This document shows, one piece after another, positions 42,287-52,756 of a stretch of 64,000 bases of DNA; the first letter of the stretch is position 1; every line of letters starts with the position of its first letter. Location: positions 186,001 through 250,000 of the forward strand of contig AP021856.1 in assembly GCA_017347445.1 (NCBI GenBank). Reading direction: 5' to 3'. The notes under the pieces were generated by a model. It saw only the letters and a list, made by a program, of their open reading frames with translations. It made no database searches and was not told the origin of the DNA. This stretch comes from Candidatus Brocadia pituitae (GTDB lineage: Bacteria > Planctomycetota > Brocadiia > Brocadiales > Brocadiaceae). Both the position numbers and the translations under genes were made by a program.

Positions 42287-44767
42287 TTATAAACTGCTTT
42301 CTGCATTTGCCAACGCCGGTTCCGGGGTTTCCAGTACCTCATCAAAGGCTAATTTACCGTCATAGACCCTCGCCTTTACATGCTTCTTTCCCTCAAATTT
42401 GCCCTGAAGAATCTCCTCAGAAAGCGGGTCCTCCAAATAACTTTCAATTGCCCGTCGAAGCGGACGTGCCCCAAAGTTTTGGTTGTATCCTTTTTCTATC
42501 AGGAAATCCAACGCCTCCTCCGTCAAGGTAACGCTGATATTGTAATTTTCCAGCCTCTTTTTAACGCCTTTCAACTCGATATCGATAATCCGCTTCAGAT
42601 CATCCTTTGTAAGGGGTTTGAAAACAATAATGTTATCCACCCGGTTTATGAACTCCGGGCGGAAATGCTTGTCGACTTCCCTCTTTAACTGCTCTTTCAT
42701 CATTTCGTAGGTGTGCTCATCGGTCACCTTTTTGAAACCTAAAGACGCCTGGTTCTTAATCACATCCGCACCAATATTTGAAGTCATAATGATGACCACA
42801 TTGCGAAAATCCACGTGACGTCCGAAGCTGTCGGTTAGTTTTCCGTCTTCCATAATTTGCAAGAGCATATTAAATACGTCAGGATGGGCCTTTTCGATCT
42901 CATCAAGCAAAACGACGGCATAAGGGCGTCGGCGGATCTTTTCCGTGAGCTGTCCCCCTTCCTCATAGCCGATATAACCTGGGGGCGCACCAATCAAACG
43001 TGAAATATTGTGTTTTTCCATGTATTCTGACATGTCGATCTGAATGAGCGCCTCTTCTTCCCCAAAGAGAAATTTTGCCAGTGATCGCGCAAGGTGCGTC
43101 TTGCCTACGCCCGACGGCCCCACAAATATGAAGGAAGCCACCGGACGGTTTGGATTCTTCAGCCCGGCGCGAGAGCGACGAATTGCTTTTGCTACCGCAT
43201 TCGTTGCCTCTTCCTGGCTTATTACCATCTTATGGAGTTCCTCTTCCATCCTGAGTAACCGTTTGGCTTCAGCCGATTCGATGCGTGTCATGGGAATTCC
43301 GGTCATTTTTGAAACAACTTCTGCAACGATTTCACTATTCACCACGCCCTCTATTTCGGCTCGCGTCTCCCGCCATTCCTTTTCAATGGTTTCCTTTTTC
43401 TTTTTGAGCTTATCGGCTTTGTCGCGCAACCGGGCAGCCCTTTCAAAATCCTGAATTGCAACGGATTCGTCCTTGTCCTTTTCCAGCTTATTAATTTCTT
43501 CCTCTATATGGCGCAAATCGGGAGGCTGTGTCGTTGCCTTCAGCCGTACCCGCGCACATGTTTCATCGAGCACGTCAATCGCCTTATCCGGAAGGTACCT
43601 TCCGGTGATATAGCGAATGGATAATTCAGTTGCAGACTCTAATGCGTCATCCGTAATTTGGACCTTGTGATGGGCTTCGTAACGGTCGCGAAGGCCCTTT
43701 AATATTTCAATCGTCTCATCTTTTGTCGGCGGTTCGACGACGATGGTTTGAAACCGTCTCTCCAGCGCGCCGTCTTTTTCAATATATTTTCTATATTCAT
43801 CCAATGTGGTGGCGCCAACGCACTGTATCTCCCCTCGCGACAATGCCGGTTTTAACACGTTGGAGGCATCGATGGCGCCTTCTGCGCCGCCTGCCCCTAC
43901 GAGGGTATGAAGTTCATCAATAAAAAGGATGATATTCTTGGCTCTTTTTACTTCAGACATCACCGCCTTAATTCGTTCTTCAAACTGCCCGCGGTATTTC
44001 GTGCCAGCCACCATCATGGCGAGGTCCAGTGCTACGATCCGGCGATCGCGCAAGAGTTCAGGGATATTCCCCTGGACAACCGCCTGTGCAAGGCCCTCGA
44101 CGATTGCCGTCTTTCCCACCCCTGCCTCACCTAACAATACGGGGTTGTTTTTTGTCCTGCGGCATAAGACCTGTATTACCCGTTCAATTACATCCTGCCT
44201 GCCAATAACAGGGTCGAGTTCTTGTTCGCGTGCCTGCTGGGTAAGATCACGTCCAAAGGAATCCAGCGCCGGCGTTTTCGATTTGCCCTTTTTTTCTTCT
44301 TTTTCCTGAGCCATGCCGCTCTGAACCGCTTCGGAACCAAGAAGGCCGATGACCTCTTCCCGAACGTCTTCAAGTTTCACTCCCAGATTGAGCAATACCT
44401 GAGCTGCAACACCTTCCTGCTCTCTCAGTAACCCAAGCAAGAGGTGTTCTGTTCCGATATAATTATGTCCCAATGCCCGCGCCTCCTCCATGGCATATTC
44501 CAACACCTTTTTCACGCGCGGAGTAAAAGGAAGTTGCCCTACCGAAACCAAGTCAGATCCGCTCTGAACAATTTTTTCCACTTCCAAACGGATCTTTTTC
44601 AGTTCGATATCCAGATTCTGCAAAACATTCGCAGCAACCCCGCTTCCTTCTTTCACCAGGCCCAACAAGATGTGTTCCGTCCCAATATACTCGTGATTAA
44701 AACGCCTGGCCTCTTCTCGTGCAAGCGCCATGACCTTTCTGGCACGGTCCGTAAATCGATCAAACAT
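42287..44767 (-). CDS. clpC: ATP-dependent Clp protease ATPase subunit ClpC
   Basis: 826 residues. Two N-terminal Clp repeats ([40 protein letters not shown]), AAA domain 1 with [15 protein letters not shown], a UVR-motif middle domain ([20 protein letters not shown]), AAA domain 2 with [16 protein letters not shown] and [20 protein letters not shown], and the D2-small domain. ClpC unfolds substrates for ClpP; with McsB it degrades arginine-phosphorylated proteins. It is the last gene of mcsA-mcsB-clpC; a ctsR repressor gene is not present at the front. Confidence 0.95.
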   Translation of the reverse strand: MFDRFTDRARKVMALAREEARRFNHEYIGTEHILLGLVKEGSGVAANVLQNLDIELKKIRLEVEKIVQSGSDLVSVGQLPFTPRVKKVLEYAMEEARALGHNYIGTEHLLLGLLREQEGVAAQVLLNLGVKLEDVREEVIGLLGSEAVQSGMAQEKEEKKGKSKTPALDSFGRDLTQQAREQELDPVIGRQDVIERVIQVLCRRTKNNPVLLGEAGVGKTAIVEGLAQAVVQGNIPELLRDRRIVALDLAMMVAGTKYRGQFEERIKAVMSEVKRAKNIILFIDELHTLVGAGGAEGAIDASNVLKPALSRGEIQCVGATTLDEYRKYIEKDGALERRFQTIVVEPPTKDETIEILKGLRDRYEAHHKVQITDDALESATELSIRYITGRYLPDKAIDVLDETCARVRLKATTQPPDLRHIEEEINKLEKDKDESVAIQDFERAARLRDKADKLKKKKETIEKEWRETRAEIEGVVNSEIVAEVVSKMTGIPMTRIESAEAKRLLRMEEELHKMVISQEEATNAVAKAIRRSRAGLKNPNRPVASFIFVGPSGVGKTHLARSLAKFLFGEEEALIQIDMSEYMEKHNISRLIGAPPGYIGYEEGGQLTEKIRRRPYAVVLLDEIEKAHPDVFNMLLQIMEDGKLTDSFGRHVDFRNVVIIMTSNIGADVIKNQASLGFKKVTDEHTYEMMKEQLKREVDKHFRPEFINRVDNIIVFKPLTKDDLKRIIDIELKGVKKRLENYNISVTLTEEALDFLIEKGYNQNFGARPLRRAIESYLEDPLSEEILQGKFEGKKHVKARVYDGKLAFDEVLETPEPALANAESSL

Positions 44768-44790
44768 AAATACACCTATCCTTTCACACG

Positions 44791-45843
44791 TTATATCATT
44801 TCCAGGCGTTTCCTTACATACGCTGCGCGAATAATATTTCTTTGCTGGGAAGTAAGTTCGCGCCCTTCTAACTTTTGTAAATGCCCCGGTAAGGTGAGAA
44901 TGAAAAGTTCATTTAAGGTTTTCATTTCGATGTCATTAATTATCCCCAGATTTACTCCCATGCGGACCTGCGACAGCAGGTGCATAATTTCCTCAGAAGA
45001 AATAATCCGCGCCACCTTCAGCATCCCATACGACCGCCAGATGCGGTCTTCTAGCTGTTCGCGGTTTTCAGAAATTAAGGCCTTCCGGGCCATCCGCTCA
45101 TAACTCGTAATTCTGGGAATAACACCTTCGATAATTTCGATAATTTCCACTTCAGACTTGCCAAGGGTAAACTGGTTTGATATCTGGTACAAATCTCCGG
45201 AGACTTGAGTTCCCTCACCGTACAAACCCCTTACCACCAAACCAAGTTTCATTACTGCATTGAAGACCTTTTCAATATGGTGCGTCATTCCTAATGCGGG
45301 CAGATGCATCATAACGGACGCCCGCATCCCTGTGCCAACATTAGTAGGACAAGCCGTCAAGTAACCAAAACGCGATGAATAGGCATAATTGAGCCTTTTC
45401 TCCAATTTGTTATCGACCTCGTCAATCGTCTTCCATGCCTCCTTGAGCTCAAACCCGGAACGGATCACCTGTATCCGCAGGTGATCTTCTTCGTTTACCA
45501 TCAGGCTAACGGTCTCGGATTTCCCAAAAGCCACCCCTCTTTCCCCTTCTCCGCCGGCATGTTCCCGGCTAATCAGATGGCGTTCTACAAGAAAAAGCCT
45601 GTCGACGGGGTCAATGTCCGCGAGATTGATATACCGGAGATCGGAGGTAATTTCTGCTTCTTTGATTTTGTTCCTTACAACTTCTTCAAGCTCTCTTTTC
45701 TGTTTTACATTAGCCCTTGAAAGAAAAGGGAATCGGGCTACATTTCTTGCAAGACGGATTCTGCTGCTGATAACAATGTCCGATTCTGCTCCTGTCCCCC
45801 TGAGCCATTCACCGGTATTATCCGCCAGATCGCTAATCTTCAT
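44791..45843 (-). CDS. mcsB: Protein arginine kinase McsB
   Basis: 350 residues from ATG 45843, overlapping the mcsA stop by 11 bases. Phosphagen-kinase fold: GAESDIVISSRIRLARNVAR (front), ERHLISREHAGGEGERGVAF, SLMVNEEDHLRIQVIRSGFE (catalytic loop), LTACPTNVGTGMRASVMMHL and RGLYGEGTQVSGDLYQISNQ. It phosphorylates arginine residues, marking proteins for ClpCP. McsA is its activator and is encoded just upstream, ClpC just downstream (23 bp). Confidence 0.95.
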   Translation of the reverse strand: MKISDLADNTGEWLRGTGAESDIVISSRIRLARNVARFPFLSRANVKQKRELEEVVRNKIKEAEITSDLRYINLADIDPVDRLFLVERHLISREHAGGEGERGVAFGKSETVSLMVNEEDHLRIQVIRSGFELKEAWKTIDEVDNKLEKRLNYAYSSRFGYLTACPTNVGTGMRASVMMHLPALGMTHHIEKVFNAVMKLGLVVRGLYGEGTQVSGDLYQISNQFTLGKSEVEIIEIIEGVIPRITSYERMARKALISENREQLEDRIWRSYGMLKVARIISSEEIMHLLSQVRMGVNLGIINDIEMKTLNELFILTLPGHLQKLEGRELTSQQRNIIRAAYVRKRLEMI

Positions 45844-46330
45844 CGGTGTCACCTGAAACTTCATAAATCCTGTCCCGCAGCTCGGCAGCCTTTTCGTAAT
45901 CCTCTTTTTCCACCGCTTTATTCAGTTCATTCCGCAATTGCATGAGCTCATTCTTTTTGATCAACTCTTTTCCTGCCCTTGACGGTACTTTTCCCACATG
46001 CTGGGTGCTCCCGTGCATCTTTTCCAGCAACGGAACCAGTCCTTTCCTGAAAATCGTGTAATCCATGGGACAGCCCAACCGTCCATGGGAGCGGAATTCC
46101 AGGTAGGACAACCCGCACACCGGGCAAACGATCTTGGACATTTCACTGATTTCCGGAGCTACCTGATTGATGAGACTTGTCAGTATTTCGGTAGGAGAAG
46201 GTATTTTCGCAAGCTGCTGGTTAATGCCCTGTGCACAATCTTCGCAGAGATGCCGCTCCTTTTTTACTGTGCCAACAATCTCTGTTAAATGCACCGTTGC
46301 ATGTTTTTTATTACAAGATTCGCATTTCAT
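45833..46330 (-). CDS. mcsA: McsB activator McsA
   Basis: 165 residues. Zinc-binding CxxC pairs MKCESC (3,6), LCEDC (28,31), CPVC (69,72) and a last incomplete LGCPMD, then a C-terminal UVR motif (LRNELNKAVEKEDYEKAAEL RDRIYEV). It activates the arginine kinase McsB and links it to ClpC. First gene of the operon. The ORF ends inside the start of mcsB. Confidence 0.93.
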   Translation of the reverse strand: MKCESCNKKHATVHLTEIVGTVKKERHLCEDCAQGINQQLAKIPSPTEILTSLINQVAPEISEMSKIVCPVCGLSYLEFRSHGRLGCPMDYTIFRKGLVPLLEKMHGSTQHVGKVPSRAGKELIKKNELMQLRNELNKAVEKEDYEKAAELRDRIYEVSGDTDED

Positions 46331-46367
46331 TCTTTGTATGCCCTGATTGAATCTTAAATGTTCTTTA

Positions 46368-47660
46368 TCATCTCTGTCTTTCCCATTTTAACAGATCTAC
46401 AACTTTTCCTAAAGAACTTTTTTCAGATACGATCTCTTCCCGTATCCTGTTTTCTTTTTCCAGACAATCCATTCCATGATTGATCCACACATCTGCCACG
46501 GGCAGGGGAATTACCATGAGTCCATCGTCATCCCCAAGAATCCAGTCCCCCGGATTGATCCGGATTCCTGATATCGTAACAGGAATATTAATTTCTCCAA
46601 ACCCTTTAGGCTCGCCGGCGCTTGGCATGACCATCCTGCTAAAAACAGGAAAATGTAATTTTCTGATCTCCGACACATCCCGTATTGCTCCCCAAACCAC
46701 AACACCGCTGATCTTCTTTTGCAAGGCGCTGTGGGTTGCCAGTTCTCCCCATACCGCAGGGCCTGCCCCTCCCGCATCAACGACGATCACATCCCCTTCC
46801 TTCGCAAGGTCTATTGCCTCAACTGGTTTTGCCCAATCGCCAGGGTAGGTCCGAACCGTAACAGCCATCCCAATGATTTTAATATCTGGGTAGAGGGGAT
46901 ACAATTCGGTAATGCCTTTTGCTCGATGGCTACCGTCCGAAATATTTGCCGTAGAAAGCTTTTCGAGTGCTTCACGAACTCCTTCATGCGCCACCCTCTT
47001 GAAGAGTGTTGTGGGAATCTTTCGATTTTCCTGGATTGCACGTTTGATGCTCTCTGCCGCTGCCCTTGGGTCCTTTGACTTGGTAATATATCCGCCGACA
47101 ATGACAATGCCTGCCCCGGCATTCACCGCGTCCACGACATTCTCAGAATTGATACCGCCTGCAACAGCAACGGGCATGCTTACTTTGTCTGAAATGCGAT
47201 GCAATATATCAAACGGTGTTTTTCCATGCATTTGATCATCTATGGCGGTATGAACCGAAATATACGCTGCCCCCCATTGCTCTATATTAGCAATACGGTC
47301 TTCCCTTGCATCGTCGTGCAGATAATCTACGCAGACTTTTATGCCGTAATTTTTCCCCGCTTCGATGCACTCCTGGATGGTTGAATCCGGGGCGTCTGCC
47401 ATGACAACGGCAACATCAGCGCCCGCCTTAGCAGCCATCTCCATTTCTGCACGACCCGCATCCATGGTTTTCATATCTGCGATCAAGGTTGTTTCAGGGA
47501 ACAACCTTCGAATATGGCGAATTGCATTCATCCCTTCGCTTTTAATAAGCGGCGTGCCTATCTCCAGCCAATCGGCGCCACCTGCAATCGATTCCCTGGC
47601 AACCTTGATTGCCCGGTCAAGGTCAACAAAATCGAGGGCTACCTGTACTATTACCGTCAT
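46368..47660 (-). CDS. Hexulose-6-phosphate synthase fused to RraA-like domain
   Basis: 430 residues. Residues 1-210: HPS TIM barrel with VALDFVDLDRAIKVARESIA, GADWLEIGTPLI, IADMKTMDAGRAEMEMAAKA, and VAVAGGINSENV. Residues ~220-425: RraA/dimethylmenaquinone-methyltransferase-like fold with STANISDGSHRAKGITELYP, VIVVDAGGAGPAVWGELATH and GDWILGDDDGLMVIP. HPS joins formaldehyde to ribulose 5-phosphate, or in reverse makes ribulose 5-phosphate, which is useful where the oxidative pentose route is missing. The role of the RraA half is unclear (aldolase-like relatives exist). Such fusions are known from archaea and planctomycetes. Confidence 0.9.
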   Translation of the reverse strand: MTVIVQVALDFVDLDRAIKVARESIAGGADWLEIGTPLIKSEGMNAIRHIRRLFPETTLIADMKTMDAGRAEMEMAAKAGADVAVVMADAPDSTIQECIEAGKNYGIKVCVDYLHDDAREDRIANIEQWGAAYISVHTAIDDQMHGKTPFDILHRISDKVSMPVAVAGGINSENVVDAVNAGAGIVIVGGYITKSKDPRAAAESIKRAIQENRKIPTTLFKRVAHEGVREALEKLSTANISDGSHRAKGITELYPLYPDIKIIGMAVTVRTYPGDWAKPVEAIDLAKEGDVIVVDAGGAGPAVWGELATHSALQKKISGVVVWGAIRDVSEIRKLHFPVFSRMVMPSAGEPKGFGEINIPVTISGIRINPGDWILGDDDGLMVIPLPVADVWINHGMDCLEKENRIREEIVSEKSSLGKVVDLLKWERQR

Positions 47661-47689
47661 GCGTATTAGCTCAAGTTGTTAAAGAACTG

Positions 47690-48055
47690 CTATTCAAAAT
47701 ACGAAGCGCCACAACGGTCGGACTCCCAGGTCGTAACTTTTTCTACCTTCACCCCCATAGGGAGATCATGCCTTAATGCATTATACAATATTTTAGACAA
47801 ATTCTCGGTTGTGGGGTTTATAGCTGCAAAATCTGCGAGCTCATTTAAATAAACATGGTCAAACCTATTGATGATTTCTCCTATAATCCTTTTCGCATCT
47901 CGGAAATCCATCACCATGCCTAATTTGTCTAACTTTTCCGATTGCAGGACAACCTGCACTTTCCAATTGTGACCATGAAGTCTTTCGCATTGGCCTTTAT
48001 ATTCACGTAAATTATGTGCTGCAGCAAAATCAGTTTCAATGATAAGTTCAAACAT
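47690..48055 (-). CDS. queD: 6-carboxytetrahydropterin synthase (QueD/PTPS family)
   Basis: 121 residues, normal length. FAAAHNLREYKGQCERLHGH has zinc His residues (H14, H28, H30) and the catalytic Cys24; MVMDFRDAKRI, FDHVYLNEL and PTTENLSKILYNAL complete the family pattern, with the Glu of the pterin site near VTTWESDRCGASY. It makes 6-carboxytetrahydropterin for queuosine, or a related pterin. Follows HPS-RraA's front after 30 bp of spacing on the same strand. Confidence 0.92.
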   Translation of the reverse strand: MFELIIETDFAAAHNLREYKGQCERLHGHNWKVQVVLQSEKLDKLGMVMDFRDAKRIIGEIINRFDHVYLNELADFAAINPTTENLSKILYNALRHDLPMGVKVEKVTTWESDRCGASYFE

Positions 48056-48230
48056 GTTTTTTGAAAAGAAAAAATGTCGTATTTTTCGCTGTTGTTTCAG
48101 TTGCCCTGAAAGTGAATAAAAAAAATCTTATCACCAGTGAAAATAAAAGTCAAGGGTTTTTTGGCTGTTTTTCATGACTTAACCGCTCATTATTACAAAA
48201 CATAGGATAATTTCTATCCTGCTGGTCTCA

Positions 48231-50138
48231 TTATTTCCTCTTGAATTGTTTTTGTAATTCGTCCAGAGAAAAAAACAAGGTGGTGGGTCTCCCATGTGGG
48301 CAGTTGTTCGTATATGCGTGAATACTCCTTCTCATTTTTAAAAGCTCCTCAATCTCCTGTGGTTCTAACTGCTGCCCTGCTTTAACAGCACCTTTGCATG
48401 CCATGATACTTATTAATTTGTTTAAAAGCTTGTCTTTCCCCTTGAGATAATTCTCATCGCTCAATTCAACCAGCAAGCTTTCGATAAATTCCTTGCCGGG
48501 CATATGTCTCAGTACTTGAGGAAAGGCACGAATTACAATGGTACGTTGCCCGAATTCCTCAATTTCGACTCCCAATTCTCCGAGATAATTCTTTATGCTG
48601 GTAATGAAAAAAAAATCCCTGGGGTTTAACTCTATCATTTCCGGTATTAACAGGCGCTGGCTCAAAGATTGGGACTTCTGCATATTTCTTTCTATTTCAT
48701 GGTATAAAATGATTTCATGTAATGCATGCTGATCAATAATGTTGACCCCTTCGTCAGTTTCTTCGATGATAAAAGCATTGTGAATCTGAAACGACATCTT
48801 TTTCTTATTGATTCCCTCCGCGGGAAATACGTTTTCTTCCCTGTCCCTGGTTCCTAGTGTTTGGGCATTATTCTCTCCTTCAGATTTTTCTGCATTGGAA
48901 AATGTCTCGTATCTCTCCTCTTTGTGATTTCCTGAAGGGGACAAGATTGTTTCTCCTTTGTCAACAGGGGTAAACGTATCTAGGTTCCCTGCCCTGGAGA
49001 TGGATGGCCAAGTATCCGCACTCACTCTGGCATCCTTCGTTTCGTCCGTTTTTAAAGGAGACTGTTCCCATAACGACCTCCTTACAAAGCCAACATCTTC
49101 TGTTTTTGCTGATTCCTGGATGAAAGACGCCGCACCCGACGATTTCGGAGACGATTTGTTCAGGCCGTCTTTTAACGCAGAAAGGACATAGTTGTAGATC
49201 GTGGACGTATTACGGAAACGCACCTCAGTCTTTGTCGGATGAACATTCACATCTACTTCAGACGGCTCTATCTGCAAAAACAAAAATACGATTGGATACC
49301 TCTTGTGCATTAACCTTCCGTGATAGGATTCGTTAATGGCGCGGAAAATAGCGCTGTCCTTGATGTAGCGGCCATTTAAAAAAATAAACTGCATCCGTGC
49401 ATTGGCCTTGTCAAAAAAAGGCGGAGCAACATATCCGGAAAGAGTAAACATCTCTTCCCGGAGAAATACCGGGATGAGATTGTTTTTCATCTCATCACCA
49501 AAAAACGTTGCAATTCGTTCGGCTGTTTCCCGAACGGGCGGCAGATTAAATACCGTCCTGGTGTTATGCATAAGGGTGAAATGAATTGCTGGATAAGAGA
49601 GTGCAAATCTCGTGAGCACTTCCGAAATGTATGCCATTTCTGTAGGTATTGTCCGTAAAAATTTTTTACGGACCGGCACGTTAAAAAAGAGGTCCCGCAC
49701 TTCTACCTGCGTTCCTTCCGGTGCGCCGCATTCCTTCATTTGATTTAATACTCCCCCGTCTATCGCAATGTGCGCTCCCTGTATCGCCCCTTTCATTCTG
49801 GAGATAATGCCGGCGCGTGAAACGGCTCCGATGCTGGGCAATGCCTCGCCTCTGAAACCAAGCGTATGGATAGCAAAGAGATCGTCTGCATTCAGGAGTT
49901 TGCTGGTGGCGTGGCTTTGAAATGCAAGGGAGAGATCTTCGGCATCCATTCCAATGCCGTCATCCGATATCCGGATCATTTTTCTCCCCCCATCCTCCAG
50001 ATAGGTGTCGATCCTTGATGCCATGGCATCGATTGAGTTCTCAATCAATTCTTTTACGACAGCGGCCGGACGGTCAATGACTTCACCGGCAGCAATCTTG
50101 TTAATAACCGATGCCGGCAGCATCCTGATATGCGACAT
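48231..50138 (-). CDS. mutL: DNA mismatch repair protein MutL
   Basis: 635 residues. GHKL ATPase: IAAGEVIDRPAAVVKELIEN with SIDA, IRISDDGIGMD, HATSKL, TLGFRGEALPSIGAV. A ~110-residue variable linker, then the dimerisation/endonuclease domain: NIIDQHALHEIILYHEIE, MACKGAVKAGQQL and NNCPHGRPTTLFF. The endonuclease-type motifs mean it nicks DNA itself, in line with no mutH being near. In the DQHA motif the second Glu is shifted by one place compared with the textbook spacing. A weak hairpin (48204-48220) follows the stop. Confidence 0.95.
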   Translation of the reverse strand: MSHIRMLPASVINKIAAGEVIDRPAAVVKELIENSIDAMASRIDTYLEDGGRKMIRISDDGIGMDAEDLSLAFQSHATSKLLNADDLFAIHTLGFRGEALPSIGAVSRAGIISRMKGAIQGAHIAIDGGVLNQMKECGAPEGTQVEVRDLFFNVPVRKKFLRTIPTEMAYISEVLTRFALSYPAIHFTLMHNTRTVFNLPPVRETAERIATFFGDEMKNNLIPVFLREEMFTLSGYVAPPFFDKANARMQFIFLNGRYIKDSAIFRAINESYHGRLMHKRYPIVFLFLQIEPSEVDVNVHPTKTEVRFRNTSTIYNYVLSALKDGLNKSSPKSSGAASFIQESAKTEDVGFVRRSLWEQSPLKTDETKDARVSADTWPSISRAGNLDTFTPVDKGETILSPSGNHKEERYETFSNAEKSEGENNAQTLGTRDREENVFPAEGINKKKMSFQIHNAFIIEETDEGVNIIDQHALHEIILYHEIERNMQKSQSLSQRLLIPEMIELNPRDFFFITSIKNYLGELGVEIEEFGQRTIVIRAFPQVLRHMPGKEFIESLLVELSDENYLKGKDKLLNKLISIMACKGAVKAGQQLEPQEIEELLKMRRSIHAYTNNCPHGRPTTLFFSLDELQKQFKRK

Positions 50139-50388
50139 AATATATTTCCTGAAAGGTAATAATCAATGCAAATAATTATATTTTACCTTATGATGCTTCT
50201 GTAAGTAAATCATAATAAATAGAGCTACCATATGGATGTTTCTGTTGCAAAAAACAAAATACGTGTTATTTATATAAAATTCAACGAATATCAAAACGCT
50301 TAAACCTTCTCAGGAATATGCCGATACTGTTTCTTTGTTTTTGCATTATTGTTTGTCTTAACGGAACGTTTTTATAAAGGAGTTGGAG

Positions 50389-51399
50389 ATGATGAGAAAA
50401 TGTCTGACTTTTATACGGTGGTCTTCTTTTGTCATGATCCCGTTGTTGCTGATGCTTACCCAGGGATACAGCAGGGATTTATTTGAGACGCACCTGACCG
50501 TTGTGTCTTCAAGCGCGTATTCATCTGAAGTAGAGGGAAGGATCAGCATACATGATGCGGGTACCGTGGAATTGTCAATAAAGGGCTTGCGTTCTGCCGA
50601 TGATCAACTGATCAATCAAAACAGTATCCTTTTTATTGATGTAGAAATCAATGATAGTCCGGAAACCTATTCACGATCATTCGATATTGTCAACGGGGGA
50701 GCCAGTCTCGAATTTACCCTCGAAGGGCTTAGTAAAGGCGACAAAGTAGAGATTGTTAATGTCGTAATTAACAAAGCGGCATCTCCAATACCTTCCCCAA
50801 CCCCGACAACAACGGCATCACCAACACCAACGAATTCTCCAATTGCCACTCCTGTGGCAACACCGACACCATCTCTTGCCCACGCAGTCTCAGATCTTGC
50901 AATCCTGGCACCAGGTGGCATAATTGCAGAATCTACGGCGCCAACACCAACGCCCACGGCCACACCGGGAGTTATCAAGGCAGACGTGGAGATCAAACCC
51001 GAGACGATTAACCTCAAGAGCAATGGTAAATTTAAGGCGTTTGTCAAGTTTGATTCTAATTCTCCTTATGACGTCAACGACATAGTGACAGAAACCGTCG
51101 AATGCGAGGGGGCGAAAGCCATTGATGGGGAAGTAGATAAGGGTCGGTTTATTGCTACATTTAACGTGCAGGACTTGGATGTCAATTCTCAAACAACGTT
51201 ATATAGAGGTCAGAAAAACGGCGAAAAGAAAAGGCAGGAACTCACCGTTATTGGTGAATTGGAAGGTGGCATACCATTCGAGGGAAGTGATACCGTGAAG
51301 ATAAGGGACAGGGGAAAGGGTCATGACGATGATGATGACGATAACGGCGATGATGATGATGATGACGATGATGGCCATGGGAAAAAGAGGCATCATTAA
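50389..51399 (+). CDS. Secreted protein with Pro/Thr linker and Asp-rich His tail
   Basis: 336 residues from ATG 50389 (AAAGGAG ribosome site). Signal peptide about MMRKCLTFIRWSSFVMIPLL...YS. Residues ~25-120: beta-rich domain. Residues ~125-190: Pro/Thr/Ser linker (SPTPTTTASPTPTNSPIATP). Residues ~200-300: second beta domain with VETINL-type strands (ADVEIKPETINLKSNGKFKA), resembling matrix proteins with repeated beta modules. The tail is HDDDDDDNGDDDDDDDD followed by GHGKKRHH, coded by an irregular GAT/GAC microsatellite (51325-51380). The tail should bind Ca2+ or transition metals. Family not recognised. Confidence 0.7.
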   Translation: MMRKCLTFIRWSSFVMIPLLLMLTQGYSRDLFETHLTVVSSSAYSSEVEGRISIHDAGTVELSIKGLRSADDQLINQNSILFIDVEINDSPETYSRSFDIVNGGASLEFTLEGLSKGDKVEIVNVVINKAASPIPSPTPTTTASPTPTNSPIATPVATPTPSLAHAVSDLAILAPGGIIAESTAPTPTPTATPGVIKADVEIKPETINLKSNGKFKAFVKFDSNSPYDVNDIVTETVECEGAKAIDGEVDKGRFIATFNVQDLDVNSQTTLYRGQKNGEKKRQELTVIGELEGGIPFEGSDTVKIRDRGKGHDDDDDDNGDDDDDDDDGHGKKRHH

Positions 51400-51418
51400 A
51401 CGAAATATTTTTTAAAGC

Positions 51419-51449
51419 AAAAAGGGAGGCTTTTTAAGCCTCCCTTTTT
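51419..51449. terminator. Strong bidirectional-type terminator
   Basis: Perfect 14-bp arms AAAAAGGGAGGCTT and AAGCCTCCCTTTTT around TTT, with a T-run after the plus-strand arm. Ends the secreted-protein gene. Confidence 0.9.
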
Positions 51450-51526
51450 TGTTTCATCTTTGTTACAATCATCCTTAGTAACGGACGAAAATTGTTTTAA
51501 ACAAAACTCTTGTAACGAGGAAACAG

Positions 51527-52756
51527 ATGCTTACTAAGGAGTGGGAAACCGAAATTCATAAATGCGCAAAATGTGGCAAATGCCGTTCAATCTGCCCCGT
51601 CTTTATCGAGACGGGCAACGAATCCATGGTGGCGCGAGGTCGCATCAGCCTGGCTGATGCATTACGAAACGGCGAGATTTTTCACACAGAACGCTTAAGG
51701 GATTACCTCCTCTCCTGCAAGAAATGCCTCCGGTGCTCCAGCATCTGTCCCTCGGGTGTTGATTATGATCTTATCATCCAATCCATGCTTGACGATGTGG
51801 CAAATCACCTCGGCATATGGCTGATACCGCGAATTATTTTCAGACTGTTCCTGACCCGCAGGTGGCTCTTTAACCTGCTTTTGAAAACAGCCAGCACCTT
51901 TCAACGCCTCATTCCACTCAAGCGTCACGGTACCATGCGACACCTACCCTTTATGCTTATGGGTGGCAGATGGATTCCTCCTTTGGCGAAGAAGCCTGTG
52001 CTAAAAAAGTATCGAAATACAAAGAGGATAAAAGATCCGAAAATGAGGGTGGGATTTTATGTGGGATGTCTCATCAATTACGTCTATACCGATATTGCCG
52101 ATGCAGTAATCGAGGTATTAAACCATCTTGGCGTTGAGGTGATTGTGCCCCCAAAGCAGTTGTGCTGTGGCATTCCTGCACGATCGTTGGGTGATGTCAA
52201 GACTGCGCGAAGATTGGCGGAAGTAAACGTGGAAGTGTTCGAGAAGGCCGATGTCGATTTTATTATCAATGCGTGTGCCACCTGCGGAAGGACACTGAAA
52301 AGAGATTATCTCCATATTCTGGGCAATCGTGCCGTAAAATTCACGGATAAAATATACGACGTATCAGAATTTATTGAAAAATATTTTACTTATGAAACGA
52401 AGTCACTCAACGCGAAGATTACCTATCATGATCCGTGTCATCTCTACTGGGGTCAAAACATTTCAAAACAACCCAGAAATATTTTGAAACGTTCTGCTGC
52501 ATTTCAGGAAATGGAAACCCCTGAACGATGCTGTGGCGGAGGCGGGGTGTTCAATTTGCTGCATTACGATCTCTCAAAAAAGATCGGGGAATACAAAGCA
52601 GCGGCTATCGAAAAAAGCGGCGCAGAGGTTGTTGCTACCGGTTGTCCGGGATGTCAGCTTCAAATCGAAGACCTGCTTGCCGCAAAGAGTTCTCCGGTTA
52701 AATGCACTCATACGATACAGGTGTTACGGGATGCACTGCTTTTACCCCCAAAATAG
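51527..52756 (+). CDS. Fe-S oxidoreductase subunit (GlcF/CCG-domain family)
   Basis: 409 residues. Two [4Fe-4S] clusters at the front (CAKCGKCRSICP, CKKCLRCSSICPSGVD), a middle region with two short hydrophobic helices (LGIWLIPRIIFRLFL), then two cysteine-rich CCG domains (QLCCGIPARSLGD, CATCGRTLK; DPCHLYWGQN, ERCCGGGGVFN, CPGCQLQ) as in glycolate oxidase GlcF, lactate LutA and heterodisulfide-reductase HdrB-type subunits. It transfers electrons between a flavoprotein and a quinone or other partner. No glcD/glcE partner is nearby, so the oxidised substrate remains open. Confidence 0.85.
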   Translation: MLTKEWETEIHKCAKCGKCRSICPVFIETGNESMVARGRISLADALRNGEIFHTERLRDYLLSCKKCLRCSSICPSGVDYDLIIQSMLDDVANHLGIWLIPRIIFRLFLTRRWLFNLLLKTASTFQRLIPLKRHGTMRHLPFMLMGGRWIPPLAKKPVLKKYRNTKRIKDPKMRVGFYVGCLINYVYTDIADAVIEVLNHLGVEVIVPPKQLCCGIPARSLGDVKTARRLAEVNVEVFEKADVDFIINACATCGRTLKRDYLHILGNRAVKFTDKIYDVSEFIEKYFTYETKSLNAKITYHDPCHLYWGQNISKQPRNILKRSAAFQEMETPERCCGGGGVFNLLHYDLSKKIGEYKAAAIEKSGAEVVATGCPGCQLQIEDLLAAKSSPVKCTHTIQVLRDALLLPPK

